A DNA stretch of 59,850 nt. Source: an uncultured Paraprevotella sp. Lineage in GTDB: Bacteria; Bacteroidota; Bacteroidia; Bacteroidales; Bacteroidaceae. Location of the stretch: the NCBI GenBank assembly GCA_944321525.1, contig CALULQ010000023.1:1-59850 (forward strand), in the 5' to 3' direction. Shown here piece by piece: positions 1 to 9,294 of this stretch. Position 1 is the first letter of the stretch. Each line of letters starts with the position of its first letter. The position numbers and the translations under genes are program-made. The notes below the pieces were generated by a model that was not told where the DNA came from, made no database searches, and saw only the letters and a list, made by a program, of their open reading frames with translations.

Positions 1-9
1 GTAATAGCA

Positions 10-38
10 AAGCCTCGGCTTGTGAAAGTCGGGGCTTT
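10..38. terminator. Hairpin at window start
   Basis: A 13-bp inverted repeat with some G-U pairs (AAAGCCTCGGCTT and AAGTCGGGGCTTT, 4-nt loop) is followed by an A-rich rather than T-rich stretch. A second 9-bp hairpin with one mismatch follows at about 52-78. They may end the gene lying left of the window or form the leader of the regulator gene. The termination role is inferred. Confidence 0.35.
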
Positions 39-164
39 GTGCATAAAAAAAGAAGGTGCGCTTTTTGACACACCTTCTATTCATAAAAAATACCGCACAA
101 CTTGGCGGTCCGGACAGAAATGCTTATCTTCGTCCATGGAAAGAACCCCGAACCGTACCACGCC

Positions 165-2936
165 ATGACGAAACGCCGCCATCTTTCTCTTTTGTGCCTG
201 CTCCTCTTGCTCTTGCTCGCAGGCTGTGCCGGCCGGCAAGGACGGTATGTCATCGGCGTGTCGCAATGCAGCGACGACGAATGGCGCGAACAGATGAACA
301 AGGAAATCAGCCGCGAAGCCTTGTTCTATCCCGGCACGGAAATCCTCTTCCGCACGGCAAAGGACGACAACGCCCGGCAGATACGCGACATCGAAACGAT
401 GATGCGCGACCACGTGGACCTGTTGGTGATTTCCCCCAACGAGGCAGAAGCCATCACGCCCGTCATCGAAAAGGCATACGCGAAAGGGATTCCCGTCATC
501 CTGACCGACCGCAAGATCCATTCCGACAAATACACCGCCTATATCGGCGCCGACAACCACGCCATCGGCAGGCACGTGGGAGAATATATAGCCACACGCC
601 TGCAAGGCAAGGGAAACGTGGTGGAAATCATGGGGCTGCGCGGTTCCACGCCGGCGGAGGAACGCCACGAGGGCATGATGGAGGCGTTGGAACAACATCC
701 CGGCATCAAAGTCGTCGCGTCGGCCGACGCCGCCTGGCTGCGCGACAAGGCACGCCTGTGCTTCGACTCCATCCTTGCCCGCCAACCGGAAATCGACCTG
801 GTCTACTGCCAGAACGACCGCATGGCGGCAGGCGCCTACGAGGCGGCCGTGAGGCGGGGACGGGAAAAGCAGATGTTGTTCGTGGGCATCGACGCGCTGG
901 CGGGCGAAGGATACGGCATCGCCCAAGTGGCCGGCGGACAGCTGGACGCCACGTTCATCTATCCCACCGGCGGCGACCAGGTGATGCAGACCGCCATGGC
1001 CATACTGACCGGAAAGCCGTTCCGGCGCGAGACCATCCTTTCCACGGCCTTGGTCAACCACAGCAACGCACGGGTCATGCAGCTGCAAAACGAGCAGATC
1101 CGCCAGCTGGACCACAAGATAGACCGTCTGGACAAACAAATCAACCACTATCTGGCGCAATACAGCTCACAGCGCGTCTTGCTGTATGCTTGTGCGGTGA
1201 CCCTCCTTCTGTTCGGCATCGCGCTGTTCGTGGCCGTAAGGGGATTCTGGACGAAAAACCGCCTGAACACGGAACTGTCGGAACAGAAACGGCAACTGGA
1301 GCAACAGCGGGACCAGCTGATAGACCTGTCGAAGCAGCTGGAAGAGGCGACCCATGCCAAACTGGCCTTCTTCACCAACGTGTCGCACGATTTCCGCACG
1401 CCGCTGACCTTGATAGCCGACCCCGTGGACCAACTCGAAGCGTCCGTCCATCTGGACCGGCACGAACGCTTCCTGCTCCGCATCATCCACAAGAACGTGA
1501 CGGTATTGCTGCGGCTGGTCAACCAAATCCTCGATTTCCGCAAGTTTGAAAGCGGAAAACTGAGGATGTTCCTCTCCGAGTTCGACATCTCGAAAGAAAT
1601 CCACGAATGGACGGAGGCGTTCCGCACCTTGTCCTACAAAAAGCACATCCGCTTCAACGTGTCCGTACAGCCTGCCGAAGAGGGGTATGCCATGACGGCC
1701 GATGCCGAGAAACTGGAGCGCATCACGTACAACCTGCTCTCGAACGCCTTCAAGTTCACGTCCGAGAACGGACAGGTGGACCTCACGTTGTCCCGGTTTG
1801 AACGGGACGGGACGGGATGGCTGCGCTATCAGGTGTCGGACACCGGCGTGGGCATTTCCGCCGAACACGCAAAGCATATCTTCGAAAGCTTTTACCAGAT
1901 AGACGTGCATTATGCCGGCTCGGGCATCGGGCTGGCCTTGGTGAAAGCTTTCACCGAGATGCACGGCGGGCAAGTCACCGTATCGGCGGCAGAGGGGAAA
2001 GGCACGGTCTTCACGGTCGAAATGCCGATGAGACAGGCGGGAAAACCGACGGTCGGGCAGGAGAAAAGCGCGTTCATGGACAACCTGAAGGAAGGGGCGG
2101 TGCTTTCCGCCGCGCAAGAGACCGTGCAGGCCCCGTACGCTGCGACCGACGACAAGGACAAGGAAACGGTGCTGGTGATAGACGACAACCAGGACGTGCG
2201 CGACTACGTGAAGATGCTGCTCTCTCCGGAATACACCGTGGTAGAGGCCTCGAACGGGCAGGAAGGATTGCAACAGGCCATGAAATACGTCCCCGACGCC
2301 ATCGTCTGCGACGTGATGATGCCGGTGATGGACGGCATGGAATGCTGCCGCCGGCTGAAGTCGGAGATGCAGACCTCGCACATCCCCGTGATGATGCTGA
2401 CAGCCTACGCGATGGACGAACAGAAAATCAAAGGCTATGAATGCGGCGCCGACTCCTATATCCTGAAGCCTTTCAGCGCGCAGCTGCTGCGCACCCGCCT
2501 GCGCAACCTGATTGAGAACCGCCACCGCCTGCACAGTTTCTTCGCCGACAATGCCACCGCCAGAAAGGACACGGTCGGCCCCGTGGACCAGAGTTTCGTG
2601 GAGAAACTCCGCACGCTGATCGACCAAAGGATGGGAGATTCCGGACTGCGCGTCGAGGACCTCGGAGAACAGCTCGGACTGGGACGCGTACAGCTCTACC
2701 GCAAGGCAAAGGCCCTGACGGGCTACTCCCCGAACGAACTGCTCCGCATCGCGCGGCTGAAACGCGCGGCCTCGCTCCTGGCTTCCACCGACAAGGGCAT
2801 AGCGGAAATCGCCTATGCGGTGGGGTTCAGCGCGCCCTCATACTTTGCCAAATGTTACAAAGACTACTTCGGCGAAAGCCCTACAGACTTTCTGCGCCGG
2901 AAAGAAGGCAAAGACAGAGCGTCGCTTGACACATGA
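165..2936 (+). CDS. Hybrid two-component sensor/regulator with periplasmic sugar-binding domain
   Basis: A one-protein signalling system (923 aa) that should sense a sugar in the periplasm and switch on transcription. The start at 165 is chosen because it begins a lipoprotein-like signal peptide (MTKRRHLSLL... LAGC). Residues about 30-310 resemble a type I periplasmic sugar-binding protein and about 336-357 form one membrane helix, followed by a coiled coil. The histidine kinase has its phosphoacceptor His near 407 (NVSHDFRTP) and ATP-site boxes NLLSNAFKF and GSGIGLALV. The receiver has Asp near 716 (IVCDVMMP), and an AraC-type DNA-binding domain occupies about 826-918. This is the layout of the Bacteroides fructose sensor BT1754 (family knowledge). 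The ligand is unknown, and no utilisation locus adjoins it on the right. Confidence 0.93.
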   Translation: MTKRRHLSLLCLLLLLLLAGCAGRQGRYVIGVSQCSDDEWREQMNKEISREALFYPGTEILFRTAKDDNARQIRDIETMMRDHVDLLVISPNEAEAITPVIEKAYAKGIPVILTDRKIHSDKYTAYIGADNHAIGRHVGEYIATRLQGKGNVVEIMGLRGSTPAEERHEGMMEALEQHPGIKVVASADAAWLRDKARLCFDSILARQPEIDLVYCQNDRMAAGAYEAAVRRGREKQMLFVGIDALAGEGYGIAQVAGGQLDATFIYPTGGDQVMQTAMAILTGKPFRRETILSTALVNHSNARVMQLQNEQIRQLDHKIDRLDKQINHYLAQYSSQRVLLYACAVTLLLFGIALFVAVRGFWTKNRLNTELSEQKRQLEQQRDQLIDLSKQLEEATHAKLAFFTNVSHDFRTPLTLIADPVDQLEASVHLDRHERFLLRIIHKNVTVLLRLVNQILDFRKFESGKLRMFLSEFDISKEIHEWTEAFRTLSYKKHIRFNVSVQPAEEGYAMTADAEKLERITYNLLSNAFKFTSENGQVDLTLSRFERDGTGWLRYQVSDTGVGISAEHAKHIFESFYQIDVHYAGSGIGLALVKAFTEMHGGQVTVSAAEGKGTVFTVEMPMRQAGKPTVGQEKSAFMDNLKEGAVLSAAQETVQAPYAATDDKDKETVLVIDDNQDVRDYVKMLLSPEYTVVEASNGQEGLQQAMKYVPDAIVCDVMMPVMDGMECCRRLKSEMQTSHIPVMMLTAYAMDEQKIKGYECGADSYILKPFSAQLLRTRLRNLIENRHRLHSFFADNATARKDTVGPVDQSFVEKLRTLIDQRMGDSGLRVEDLGEQLGLGRVQLYRKAKALTGYSPNELLRIARLKRAASLLASTDKGIAEIAYAVGFSAPSYFAKCYKDYFGESPTDFLRRKEGKDRASLDT

Positions 2937-2958
2937 ATTCCCCTTATTGCACCACCTT

Positions 2959-3453
2959 TCATAAATCCTCCAGAATCTGACGGGCCGTTTTTCCCAATAC
3001 CGGATGGATAACCTCTGGCGCCACTTCCGCCAACGGTTCCATCACAAACCGTCGCACGTGCATCATCGGATGGGGCAAGGACAAGTGCGCCTTTTCCCGC
3101 GTTTTTCCCGGCATGACATAATCAGCCTCCACCACCCGCTCCCCATACAGCAGCAAGTCGATGTCGATAGGACGGTCGGCATATTGTCCTGCCACGCTTT
3201 TACGTCTGCGCCCCAACTCCCGCTCCACGGCCTGCGTGAGGCGCAGGAGCTCTTCCGGCTCCTTGTCCGTGCGCCACACGCCCACGGCGTTCAGGAACGG
3301 ATGCTCGGAGCTGAACCCCCAAGGTTCCGTCTCATAAAAGGCGGAAAGGCCTTTCAATCCGCCTATCCGCCTTGTCAGTAGCTCCACAGCCTGGCGCAGC
3401 AGTTGTTCCCGATGACCCAAGTTGCTGCCCAAGCCCAGATACAAGTCTTCCAT
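2959..3453 (-). CDS. folK: 2-amino-4-hydroxy-6-hydroxymethyldihydropteridine diphosphokinase
   Basis: Transfers pyrophosphate from ATP to 6-hydroxymethyl-dihydropterin in folate synthesis (cytoplasm). 164 aa, normal for the family. The sequence shows the N-terminal GLGSNLGHRE, the metal-binding RPIDIDLLLYG and PHPMMHVRRFVMEPL. The ATG at 3453 shares one base with the stop of queA (TGATG), so its translation is probably coupled. The open frame continues upstream inside queA, but that part has no family similarity. It is the last gene of the ftsX operon. Confidence 0.95.
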   Translation of the reverse strand: MEDLYLGLGSNLGHREQLLRQAVELLTRRIGGLKGLSAFYETEPWGFSSEHPFLNAVGVWRTDKEPEELLRLTQAVERELGRRRKSVAGQYADRPIDIDLLLYGERVVEADYVMPGKTREKAHLSLPHPMMHVRRFVMEPLAEVAPEVIHPVLGKTARQILEDL

Positions 3454-4514
3454 CAGTCGTTCAGAATCAGCATGGCATCGCCGTACGTGCCGAAGCGGTA
3501 ACCTTCCTTCAGCGCCTCTTTGTAGCCCTTCATCACCAAGTCGTAGCCGCCGTATGCCGCCGTCAGCATGAGCAGGGTGCTGTAGGGCATGTAGAAGTTG
3601 GCTACCATGCAGTCTGCCACGTTGAAGTCGTAAGGGGGGAAGATGAATTTGTTGGTCCATCCGGTGAACTCCTTCAGATGGCCGTCGGTGCCCACGGCCG
3701 TCTCGATGACCCGTTGCACGGTGGTGCCCACGGCGCAGACGCGGTGGCCTCCGTCCTTGGCGGCATTGACGATGCGGCAGGCGTCGGCTTCTACGAACAT
3801 TTCCTCGCTGTCCATCTTATGCTTCGTCAGGTCTTCCACGTCGATGTCGCGGAAGCTGCCCAATCCGCAGTGCATCGTCACGAAAGCGAACTCCACGCCC
3901 TTGATTTCGAGACGTTTCATGAGTTCGCGCGAGAAGTGCAGGCCGGACGACGGGGCGGTCACGGCGCCTTCGTTCCTGGCGAAGATGCACTGGAAGCGCT
4001 CCATGTCCTCGGGTTCGGCCGGCCGCTTGATGATGTGTTTGGGCAGCGGCGCCTCGCCCAAGGCGTAGAGGGCAGCCTTGAACTCGTCGTGCGGGCCGTC
4101 GTAGAGGAAGCGGAGCGTGCGTCCCCGCGAGGTGGTGTTGTCGATGACTTCGGCCACCATGGAGTCGTCTTCCCCGAAATAGAGCTTGTTGCCGATTCGG
4201 ATTTTCCGGGCGGGGTCGACCAGCACGTCCCAAAGCCGCAAATCCGGATTCAGTTCCCTGAGCAGGAACACTTCGATGCGCGCGCCGGTCTTTTCCTTGT
4301 TCCCGTACAAGCGTGCGGGGAACACTTTCGTGTCGTTGAAGATGAACACATCCTTGTCGTCGAAATAGTCGAGGATGTCTTTGAAATACTGGCGGTGTTC
4401 GATATCCCCGCTCTTCTTGTGGAGCACCATCAGCCGCGACTCGTCGCGGTGGGGCATGGGATATTGTGCGACCTGTTCTTCAGGCAGTTTGAACTTGAAT
4501 TGTGACAGCTTCAT
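3453..4514 (-). CDS. queA: S-adenosylmethionine:tRNA ribosyltransferase-isomerase
   Basis: Adds the ribosyl part of S-adenosylmethionine to the preQ1 base in tRNA to make epoxyqueuosine. 353 aa. Typical motifs are [22 protein letters not shown] and [22 protein letters not shown] is the usual family N-terminus, so the start at 4514 is preferred over the ATG two codons upstream. The next queuosine step, queG, is encoded in this window at 16-17 kb. Overlaps folK by one base and lies 24 bases after truB. Confidence 0.96.
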   Translation of the reverse strand: MKLSQFKFKLPEEQVAQYPMPHRDESRLMVLHKKSGDIEHRQYFKDILDYFDDKDVFIFNDTKVFPARLYGNKEKTGARIEVFLLRELNPDLRLWDVLVDPARKIRIGNKLYFGEDDSMVAEVIDNTTSRGRTLRFLYDGPHDEFKAALYALGEAPLPKHIIKRPAEPEDMERFQCIFARNEGAVTAPSSGLHFSRELMKRLEIKGVEFAFVTMHCGLGSFRDIDVEDLTKHKMDSEEMFVEADACRIVNAAKDGGHRVCAVGTTVQRVIETAVGTDGHLKEFTGWTNKFIFPPYDFNVADCMVANFYMPYSTLLMLTAAYGGYDLVMKGYKEALKEGYRFGTYGDAMLILND

Positions 4515-4538
4515 AATCAAAAAGTCTCCTTGTTATGG

Positions 4539-5246
4539 TTATTGTTCTTCTGTAGTTTCTATCGTTTGTCTTTCCAGCCACCCGGCGAAGTCGTCCAGTC
4601 GCAGGCAGTCCTCCACGCGGTATGGCCCCACCCGCGTGCGGCGCAAGGCCGTCAGGTGGGCGCCGCTGCGCAAGGCCTGCCCGATGTCGCGTGCCAGGGC
4701 CCTGATGTAGGTGCCTTTGCTGCACACCACGCGGATGTCGATTTCCGGCAGTCCGCAGCGCAGCAGTTCTATTTCGTCGATCACCAGCGTCTTGGCTTTC
4801 AGTTCCACCTCCGCTCCTTTCCGGGCCAGGTCGTAAGCCCGGCTTCCGTTCACCTTGCAGGCCGAGAAGACGGGCGGCACCTGCTCGATGGTGCCCACGA
4901 AGCGCGTGAGCACCTCTTCCACCATCTCGCGGGTGATGTGCTCCGTGGGGTATTCGGCATCTATCGGTTTCTCCAGGTCGAACGACGGCGTGGTGGCGCC
5001 CAGCCGCAGCGTGGCCACGTATTCTTTCGTGTGGGCCTGCAGCTCCCCGATGCGCTTGGTGGCCTTTCCTGTGCAAATCAGCAACACGCCCGTGGCCAGG
5101 GGGTCGAGCGTGCCGGCGTGCCCCACCTTCAGTTTCTTCACTCCCAGCTTCCGGCAGAGCTGGTATCTCACTTTCGCCACAAGGCCGAACGAGGTCCACC
5201 CGTAGGGCTTGTCGAAGGCCAAAACCTCTCCTTTCCTGAAATCCAC
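4539..5246 (-). CDS. truB: tRNA pseudouridine(55) synthase
   Basis: Isomerises U55 of tRNAs to pseudouridine. 235 aa from a GTG start at 5246. Homologs begin at the residues DFRKGEV... FDKPYGWTS, and the GTG lies 13 bases after the uppP stop, whereas an ATG at 5303 would lie inside uppP and add unrelated residues. The catalytic Asp motif HAGTLDPLATG and the segment CSKGTYIRALARDIG are present. Third from last in the ftsX operon. The function is clear; the start is a judgement. Confidence 0.93.
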   Translation of the reverse strand: MDFRKGEVLAFDKPYGWTSFGLVAKVRYQLCRKLGVKKLKVGHAGTLDPLATGVLLICTGKATKRIGELQAHTKEYVATLRLGATTPSFDLEKPIDAEYPTEHITREMVEEVLTRFVGTIEQVPPVFSACKVNGSRAYDLARKGAEVELKAKTLVIDEIELLRCGLPEIDIRVVCSKGTYIRALARDIGQALRSGAHLTALRRTRVGPYRVEDCLRLDDFAGWLERQTIETTEEQ

Positions 5247-5259
5247 CCTGCGAAACGGT

Positions 5260-6078
5260 TTAAGCCTCGAGGCACTGATGGGCAATGAGGGCCGCGCCCA
5301 CAATCGCGCAGTAGATGGCGAAATAGATGAGTTTGCCCTTCTTCACGATGTTGATCATCCATTTGCAGGCCACGCAGCCCGACACGAAGGCGGCCACGAA
5401 GCCCACCGTGAGCGGCCACATCCCGATGCCGGACGAGGCGGCTTCCACCCCGTGGGTCACTCCCTTGGCGATGTCGAGGATGGCTTCGCCCAGGATGGGA
5501 GGCATCACCATGAGGAACGAGAATTGGGCCAGCCTGCCCTTGTCGTTGCCCAGGAGCAGGCCCGTGGCTATCGTCGTGCCGGAGCGGGAGAGGCCGGGCA
5601 GCACGGCGCAGGCCTGTGAAAGTCCGATGATGAAGGCGTCGCGGAGCGAGATTTCAGCCTTCTGGCGCGGCCGCGCATAGTAGGAGAAGGTGAGGAGCAG
5701 CGCCGTGAGCAGCAGGCACAGCCCCACAATCAGCAGGCCGCTGCCGAAGATCATCTCCACGTAGTCGCGGAAGAACACGCCGACGATGCCCACGGGAATC
5801 ATCGACACGATGATGTTCAGCGCATATTTCTGGCTTTCGTTCATGCCCGGCGTCTTGAAGTCGAACAGCCCCTTGAATATCCACACGATTTCCTTCCACA
5901 GGATGACCAGCGTGCTGAACACGGTGGCCACGTGGACGGTCACGGTGAAAGCCAGGTTCTGCTCCCCGTCGATGCCGGAGAAGTGGGAGGCGATGGCCAA
6001 GTGGCCGCTGCTGCTCACGGGCAAGTATTCGGTCAGTCCTTGCAGGATGCCCATCCATAAAGCGTCTATTGCGTCCAT
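5260..6078 (-). CDS. uppP: Undecaprenyl-diphosphatase
   Basis: Dephosphorylates undecaprenyl pyrophosphate so the lipid carrier of cell-wall synthesis can be reused; an inner-membrane enzyme. 272 aa with about eight hydrophobic segments. The family motifs are [14 protein letters not shown] near the N-terminus and [10 protein letters not shown] in the middle. It starts 11 bases after the DUF3098 gene, within the ftsX operon. Confidence 0.96.
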   Translation of the reverse strand: MDAIDALWMGILQGLTEYLPVSSSGHLAIASHFSGIDGEQNLAFTVTVHVATVFSTLVILWKEIVWIFKGLFDFKTPGMNESQKYALNIIVSMIPVGIVGVFFRDYVEMIFGSGLLIVGLCLLLTALLLTFSYYARPRQKAEISLRDAFIIGLSQACAVLPGLSRSGTTIATGLLLGNDKGRLAQFSFLMVMPPILGEAILDIAKGVTHGVEAASSGIGMWPLTVGFVAAFVSGCVACKWMINIVKKGKLIYFAIYCAIVGAALIAHQCLEA

Positions 6079-6089
6079 GTTTCCGGGGT

Positions 6090-6386
6090 TTAAATCTGGT
6101 TAGGGGTCGTGTCGCCTGCGTCGCCTTCCCCGGCGGCGTCCTTGCCGGGCTCTTCCGCCGGCAGGTCGGCCGGCTTGCGCAGGATGGCATAGATGATGAA
6201 CAGGAAGCCCAGGAGGCAAACCGCGGGCGCCACCTTGACGCGCCGCACGCTGAAGATGTCCGGGTTGAAGGCCGTTTCCGAACTGCCTGCGCCGGACATG
6301 AGGATGAACCCGACGACCACGACCGCCATTCCGATGGCGAGCAGGATGAAATTCATCTTGTCGAAAGCAAAATTCTTCTTATCCAT
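6090..6386 (-). CDS. DUF3098 family small membrane protein
   Basis: 98 aa with two hydrophobic segments (about 12-31 and 51-69) and an acidic, proline-rich tail. Bacteroidetes genomes usually have a DUF3098 gene between ftsX and uppP, and the sequence around [13 protein letters not shown] fits. The start at 6386 is chosen because upstream residues overlap ftsX and are not conserved-looking. Its function is unknown; the position between ftsX and uppP suggests an envelope role (inference). Confidence 0.85.
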   Translation of the reverse strand: MDKKNFAFDKMNFILLAIGMAVVVVGFILMSGAGSSETAFNPDIFSVRRVKVAPAVCLLGFLFIIYAILRKPADLPAEEPGKDAAGEGDAGDTTPNQI

Positions 6387-6412
6387 ATTGTTTAGAGTTG
6401 TTATTGTTTCCG

Positions 6413-7279
6413 TTAATACAAGTCTCCGGCGCGCATCCTCAGGCACTTGCCCACTGAGACGTAGGTGCAGCCCAGGGTGAGCAGCAGGCCTGCGGCCGGC
6501 ACGGAGATGCCCACGGCCGCCAGTATGCCGGGCTCCACGTATGGGGCCAGCGACGGGTCGCACCGCAAGAGCGCCCGCCCGCCCCCGAAGAGCGCGGCGT
6601 CGGCCGCCAGGCCGGAGAGGAAGCCCAAGCGGAAGCTCCGGGCCATGAACGGCCGCCGGATGAACGCCCGGCTGGCGCCCACCAGTTGCATGGTTCGGAT
6701 GACAAAGCGGCCGGAGTAGATGCTGAGGCGCACCGTGTTGTTGATCAGTGCGAAAGACACCAAGGCCAGCAGCACGGCTATTCCGAGGAGCACGTAGCTG
6801 GCCCGCCGCAGATTGTCGTTCACCGTGTCCACCAAGTCTTTCTGGTAGAGCACGTCTTCCACCGCCGGCATCTTTTTCAGGCCAGCGGTGATGACGGACA
6901 GGCTGTCGGAGTTGGCGTACGAGGCTTTCATGCGCAGTTCGAACGAAGCCGTGAAGGGGTTGAAGCCGAGGAATTCGGACGGGTCGCTGCCCATGGCCTT
7001 CACCTGCTCTTCCAAAGCGCGCTCCTTGGAAACGTAGTCGAGGGCATGGACGTAGGATGCTTTCTGCAGCCCGCTCCGGAGCCGGGCGATGTCGGCGTCC
7101 GTGGCTTCTTCCCGGAGCAGTACGGTCACGGTCAGGTTTTCCTTCACGGATTCCGACAGGCGTTGGGCGAACAGCACGAAAAACGCCACCGTCCCCAGCA
7201 GAATCAGCACGAGCGTGGTGCTGACGCCGGTCGTGAACCACTGCATCCCCAACGAATTTTTGGCTTTTCCTTTTCCCAT
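6413..7279 (-). CDS. ftsX: Cell division protein FtsX
   Basis: ABC-transporter-like permease that with FtsE links the divisome to peptidoglycan hydrolase activation. 288 aa: a short cytoplasmic N-terminus, membrane helix 1 at about 18-40, a periplasmic domain at about 45-165, and further helices to the C-terminus, as in the family. First gene of a six-gene operon running to folK. No ftsE lies next to it, so the ATPase partner must be elsewhere. Confidence 0.93.
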   Translation of the reverse strand: MGKGKAKNSLGMQWFTTGVSTTLVLILLGTVAFFVLFAQRLSESVKENLTVTVLLREEATDADIARLRSGLQKASYVHALDYVSKERALEEQVKAMGSDPSEFLGFNPFTASFELRMKASYANSDSLSVITAGLKKMPAVEDVLYQKDLVDTVNDNLRRASYVLLGIAVLLALVSFALINNTVRLSIYSGRFVIRTMQLVGASRAFIRRPFMARSFRLGFLSGLAADAALFGGGRALLRCDPSLAPYVEPGILAAVGISVPAAGLLLTLGCTYVSVGKCLRMRAGDLY

Positions 7280-7309
7280 GACTTCAGATTGGCCGCATTA
7301 GCTAATTTG

Positions 7310-7317
7310 CAAAAATA
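7310..7317 (-). promoter_or_regulatory. -7 box of ftsX operon promoter
   Basis: TATTTTTG on the minus strand matches the Bacteroidetes -7 element TAnnTTTG and lies 30 bases before the ftsX start. No good TTTG -33 element is visible at 19-21 bases. Confidence 0.5.
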
Positions 7318-7355
7318 CAACGAAACAGCGGGATTGCCCCTTACTTTAACAGCAT

Positions 7356-8693
7356 TTAACTTGCCGGCCGGTCTTCCGCCACTTCGCCTTTCAGCGTGGC
7401 CGACGAGCTGCCGGTGATTTTCACGCGCACGAACTCGCCGATGTGGTGCGTCCCGCGGTCGAACACGACGACCTTGTTCTGTTCCGTGCGGCCGAAGAGC
7501 TGGTCTTTCGAGCGCTTGCTCACTCCCTCGACCAGCACCTCGTAGGTGTGGCCTTCGCAGCGGCGGTTGCTTTCGGCCGAAAGTTCGTTCTGCAGGGCAA
7601 TCAGCTCGTTCAGGCGGCGCACTTTCACGTCTTCGGGGACGTCGTCGGCCAGGTGCTTGGCCGCGTAGGTTCCCGGCCGCTCGGAGTATTTGAACATGAA
7701 GGCGCTGTCGTAGGCGCATTCGCGCATCAGCGACAGCGACTGCTGGTGGTCTTCTTCCGTCTCGGTGCAGTAGCCCGAGAAGATGTCGGTCGACAGGCCG
7801 CAGTCCGGGACGATGCGGCGGATGGCCGCCACGCGGTCCAGATACCATTCGCGGGTGTATTTGCGGTTCATCAGTTGCAGGATGCGGTTGCTCCCGCTCT
7901 GCACCGGCAGGTGGATTTGGCGGCAGATGTTCGGCTCTTCGGCTATGGCGCGGAGCGTGTCGTCGCTCATGTCCTTGGGGTGCGATGTGGTGAACCTCAC
8001 GCGCATGCCCGTGGCTTCGCGGGCCACCTTGCGCAAGAGGTCGGGGAAGGCAACCACCGTGCCGTCGGGGTTCTCGTGCCTGTATGAGTTCACGTTCTGG
8101 CCCAGGAGGGTCACTTCCTTGTATCCGCGCTCCTTCAGGTCGCGCACTTCCTTCAGGATGCTGTCCACGTCGCGGCTGCGTTCGCGTCCGCGGGTGTAGG
8201 GCACGATGCAGTAATGGCAGAAGTTGTTGCAGCCCCTCATGATGCTGACGAAGCCGGAGACGTGGGAGCCGCACACGCGCTGGGGAATCACGTCCTTGTA
8301 GGTCTCCGTGGTCGAGAGCTCCACGTTGATGGCCTTGTATCCCAGTTCCACCTGGGCCATCAGGTCGGGCAGCGACAGGTAGGCGTCCGGCCCGGCCACC
8401 AGGTCCACATGGTGGTTCTCTATCAGGTCCTCTTTCACCCGTTCGGCCATGCAGCCCAGCACTCCGATGACGAGGCGGCGCCCCTTGCGCTTCAGAGCAT
8501 GCAAAGCTTCCAGGCGGTTGACTATTTTCTGCTCCGCGTTGTCTCTCACGGAGCACGTGTTCAGGAATATGGCGTCGGCCTCGTCCAGCGCCTCCGTCGT
8601 CTCATAGCCCGCCATGCGCATGACGGACGCCACTACTTCGCTGTCAGCCACATTCATCTGGCAGCCGTAGGTTTCGATAAAAAGCTTTCTCAT
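7356..8693 (-). CDS. miaB: tRNA-2-methylthio-N6-dimethylallyladenosine synthase
   Basis: Radical-SAM methylthiotransferase that modifies A37 of tRNAs reading UNN codons. 445 aa. The N-terminal methylthiotransferase domain has the cysteines of the second iron-sulfur cluster (TYGCQMN, LNTCSVRDNA, GVLGCMAE). The radical-SAM motif is RGCNNFCHYC, and a C-terminal TRAM domain starts near 375. Transcribed alone, with a minus-strand promoter just upstream. Confidence 0.97.
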   Translation of the reverse strand: MRKLFIETYGCQMNVADSEVVASVMRMAGYETTEALDEADAIFLNTCSVRDNAEQKIVNRLEALHALKRKGRRLVIGVLGCMAERVKEDLIENHHVDLVAGPDAYLSLPDLMAQVELGYKAINVELSTTETYKDVIPQRVCGSHVSGFVSIMRGCNNFCHYCIVPYTRGRERSRDVDSILKEVRDLKERGYKEVTLLGQNVNSYRHENPDGTVVAFPDLLRKVAREATGMRVRFTTSHPKDMSDDTLRAIAEEPNICRQIHLPVQSGSNRILQLMNRKYTREWYLDRVAAIRRIVPDCGLSTDIFSGYCTETEEDHQQSLSLMRECAYDSAFMFKYSERPGTYAAKHLADDVPEDVKVRRLNELIALQNELSAESNRRCEGHTYEVLVEGVSKRSKDQLFGRTEQNKVVVFDRGTHHIGEFVRVKITGSSSATLKGEVAEDRPAS

Positions 8694-8717
8694 GCTGTCT
8701 CTTCAAAATTCAGGCTG

Positions 8718-8725
8718 CAAAGATA
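8718..8725 (-). promoter_or_regulatory. -7 box of miaB promoter
   Basis: TATCTTTG on the minus strand, 24 bases before the miaB start; a perfect TAnnTTTG match. The -33 element is weak. Confidence 0.55.
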
Positions 8726-8825
8726 CGGAAAATCGCACATATTCGCGGCATTGTCCGTGGTAAAGAGACTAAAGAAACTCCCGTTCTCCTTAAAAAAGGC
8801 TAAAAACAAAGTTAAACACGGCCCG

Positions 8826-8945
8826 ATTTGATTGTTTTTACGAAGATAATCCCGACCTTTGCAAGTGAATGAAAACATTAGATTTTTTCATAGTTAAGGT
8901 TTAGTTGAGTAAGCGGGATTTGTGAAAACCCCGCTTATTTTATGC
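8826..8945 (+). ncRNA. Possible short transcript with 11-codon frame and terminator
   Basis: A promoter-like pair (TTTG at about 8826 and GACCTTTG about 23 bases on) precedes an 11-codon reading frame (MKTLDFFIVKV, starting near 8869). A hairpin AAGCGGG/CCCGCTT then sits at about 8917-8938 followed by TTTTA. Together this could be a short RNA of roughly 80 nt or a leader peptide with a terminator. The -7 box is imperfect and the coding value of the 11 codons is unproven. Confidence 0.3.
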
Positions 8946-9025
8946 CCCGACGGGAATGGCCGGTGAAAACGCCCCCGGAACGAAGGAAAAAAGTTGCCGT
9001 TTCCTTGCAGGAAGGCGGACGGGGA

Positions 9026-9146
9026 ATATGCGGAGTCCGGAATCGTACTTTGCGGAGAGTACTTGAGTACTCTGCGGCAAGTACTCGAGCGCTCTCCGCA
9101 AAGCGCGTTGGCGCGCACCGCACGCCGCCGCCGTCCGTCGGGCCGT
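9026..9146 (-). repeat. Palindromic element, copy A (121-bp form)
   Basis: One of five intergenic copies of a nested palindrome. In element orientation (minus strand here) it has a GCCCG-ending left box, 31 bases, then alternating GCGCT/GTACT modules around CGAG/TGAG centres, and a right end with ACTCCGCA. This copy has the extra 22-bp module. It lies between the hairpin near 8.93 kb and the CoA-transferase promoter. Its left box is degenerate (ACGGCCCG) compared with CTTGCCCG elsewhere. Confidence 0.8.
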
Positions 9147-9244
9147 GCGCTTCCCTCTTTTCCGCGTTTGGCAGCCCGTTGGAGACAAAAAGAAATAGAA
9201 ATGCAAATAAGTGCAACATTGTCACGCCATTCAAAAAAAATCCG

Positions 9245-9252
9245 TAACTTTG
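9245..9252 (+). promoter_or_regulatory. -7 box of CoA-transferase promoter
   Basis: TAACTTTG, a perfect TAnnTTTG match, lies 42 bases before the CoA-transferase start. A TTG about 23 bases upstream is a weak -33 candidate. Confidence 0.55.
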
Positions 9253-9294
9253 CGTCACATTTAATTAATGTATAACTAATAAGCAATCATTTCT

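Noticed and set aside
5246..5303. ATG start of truB at 5303
   Set aside because: It would overlap uppP by 44 bases and add residues without family similarity; the GTG at 5246 fits better.
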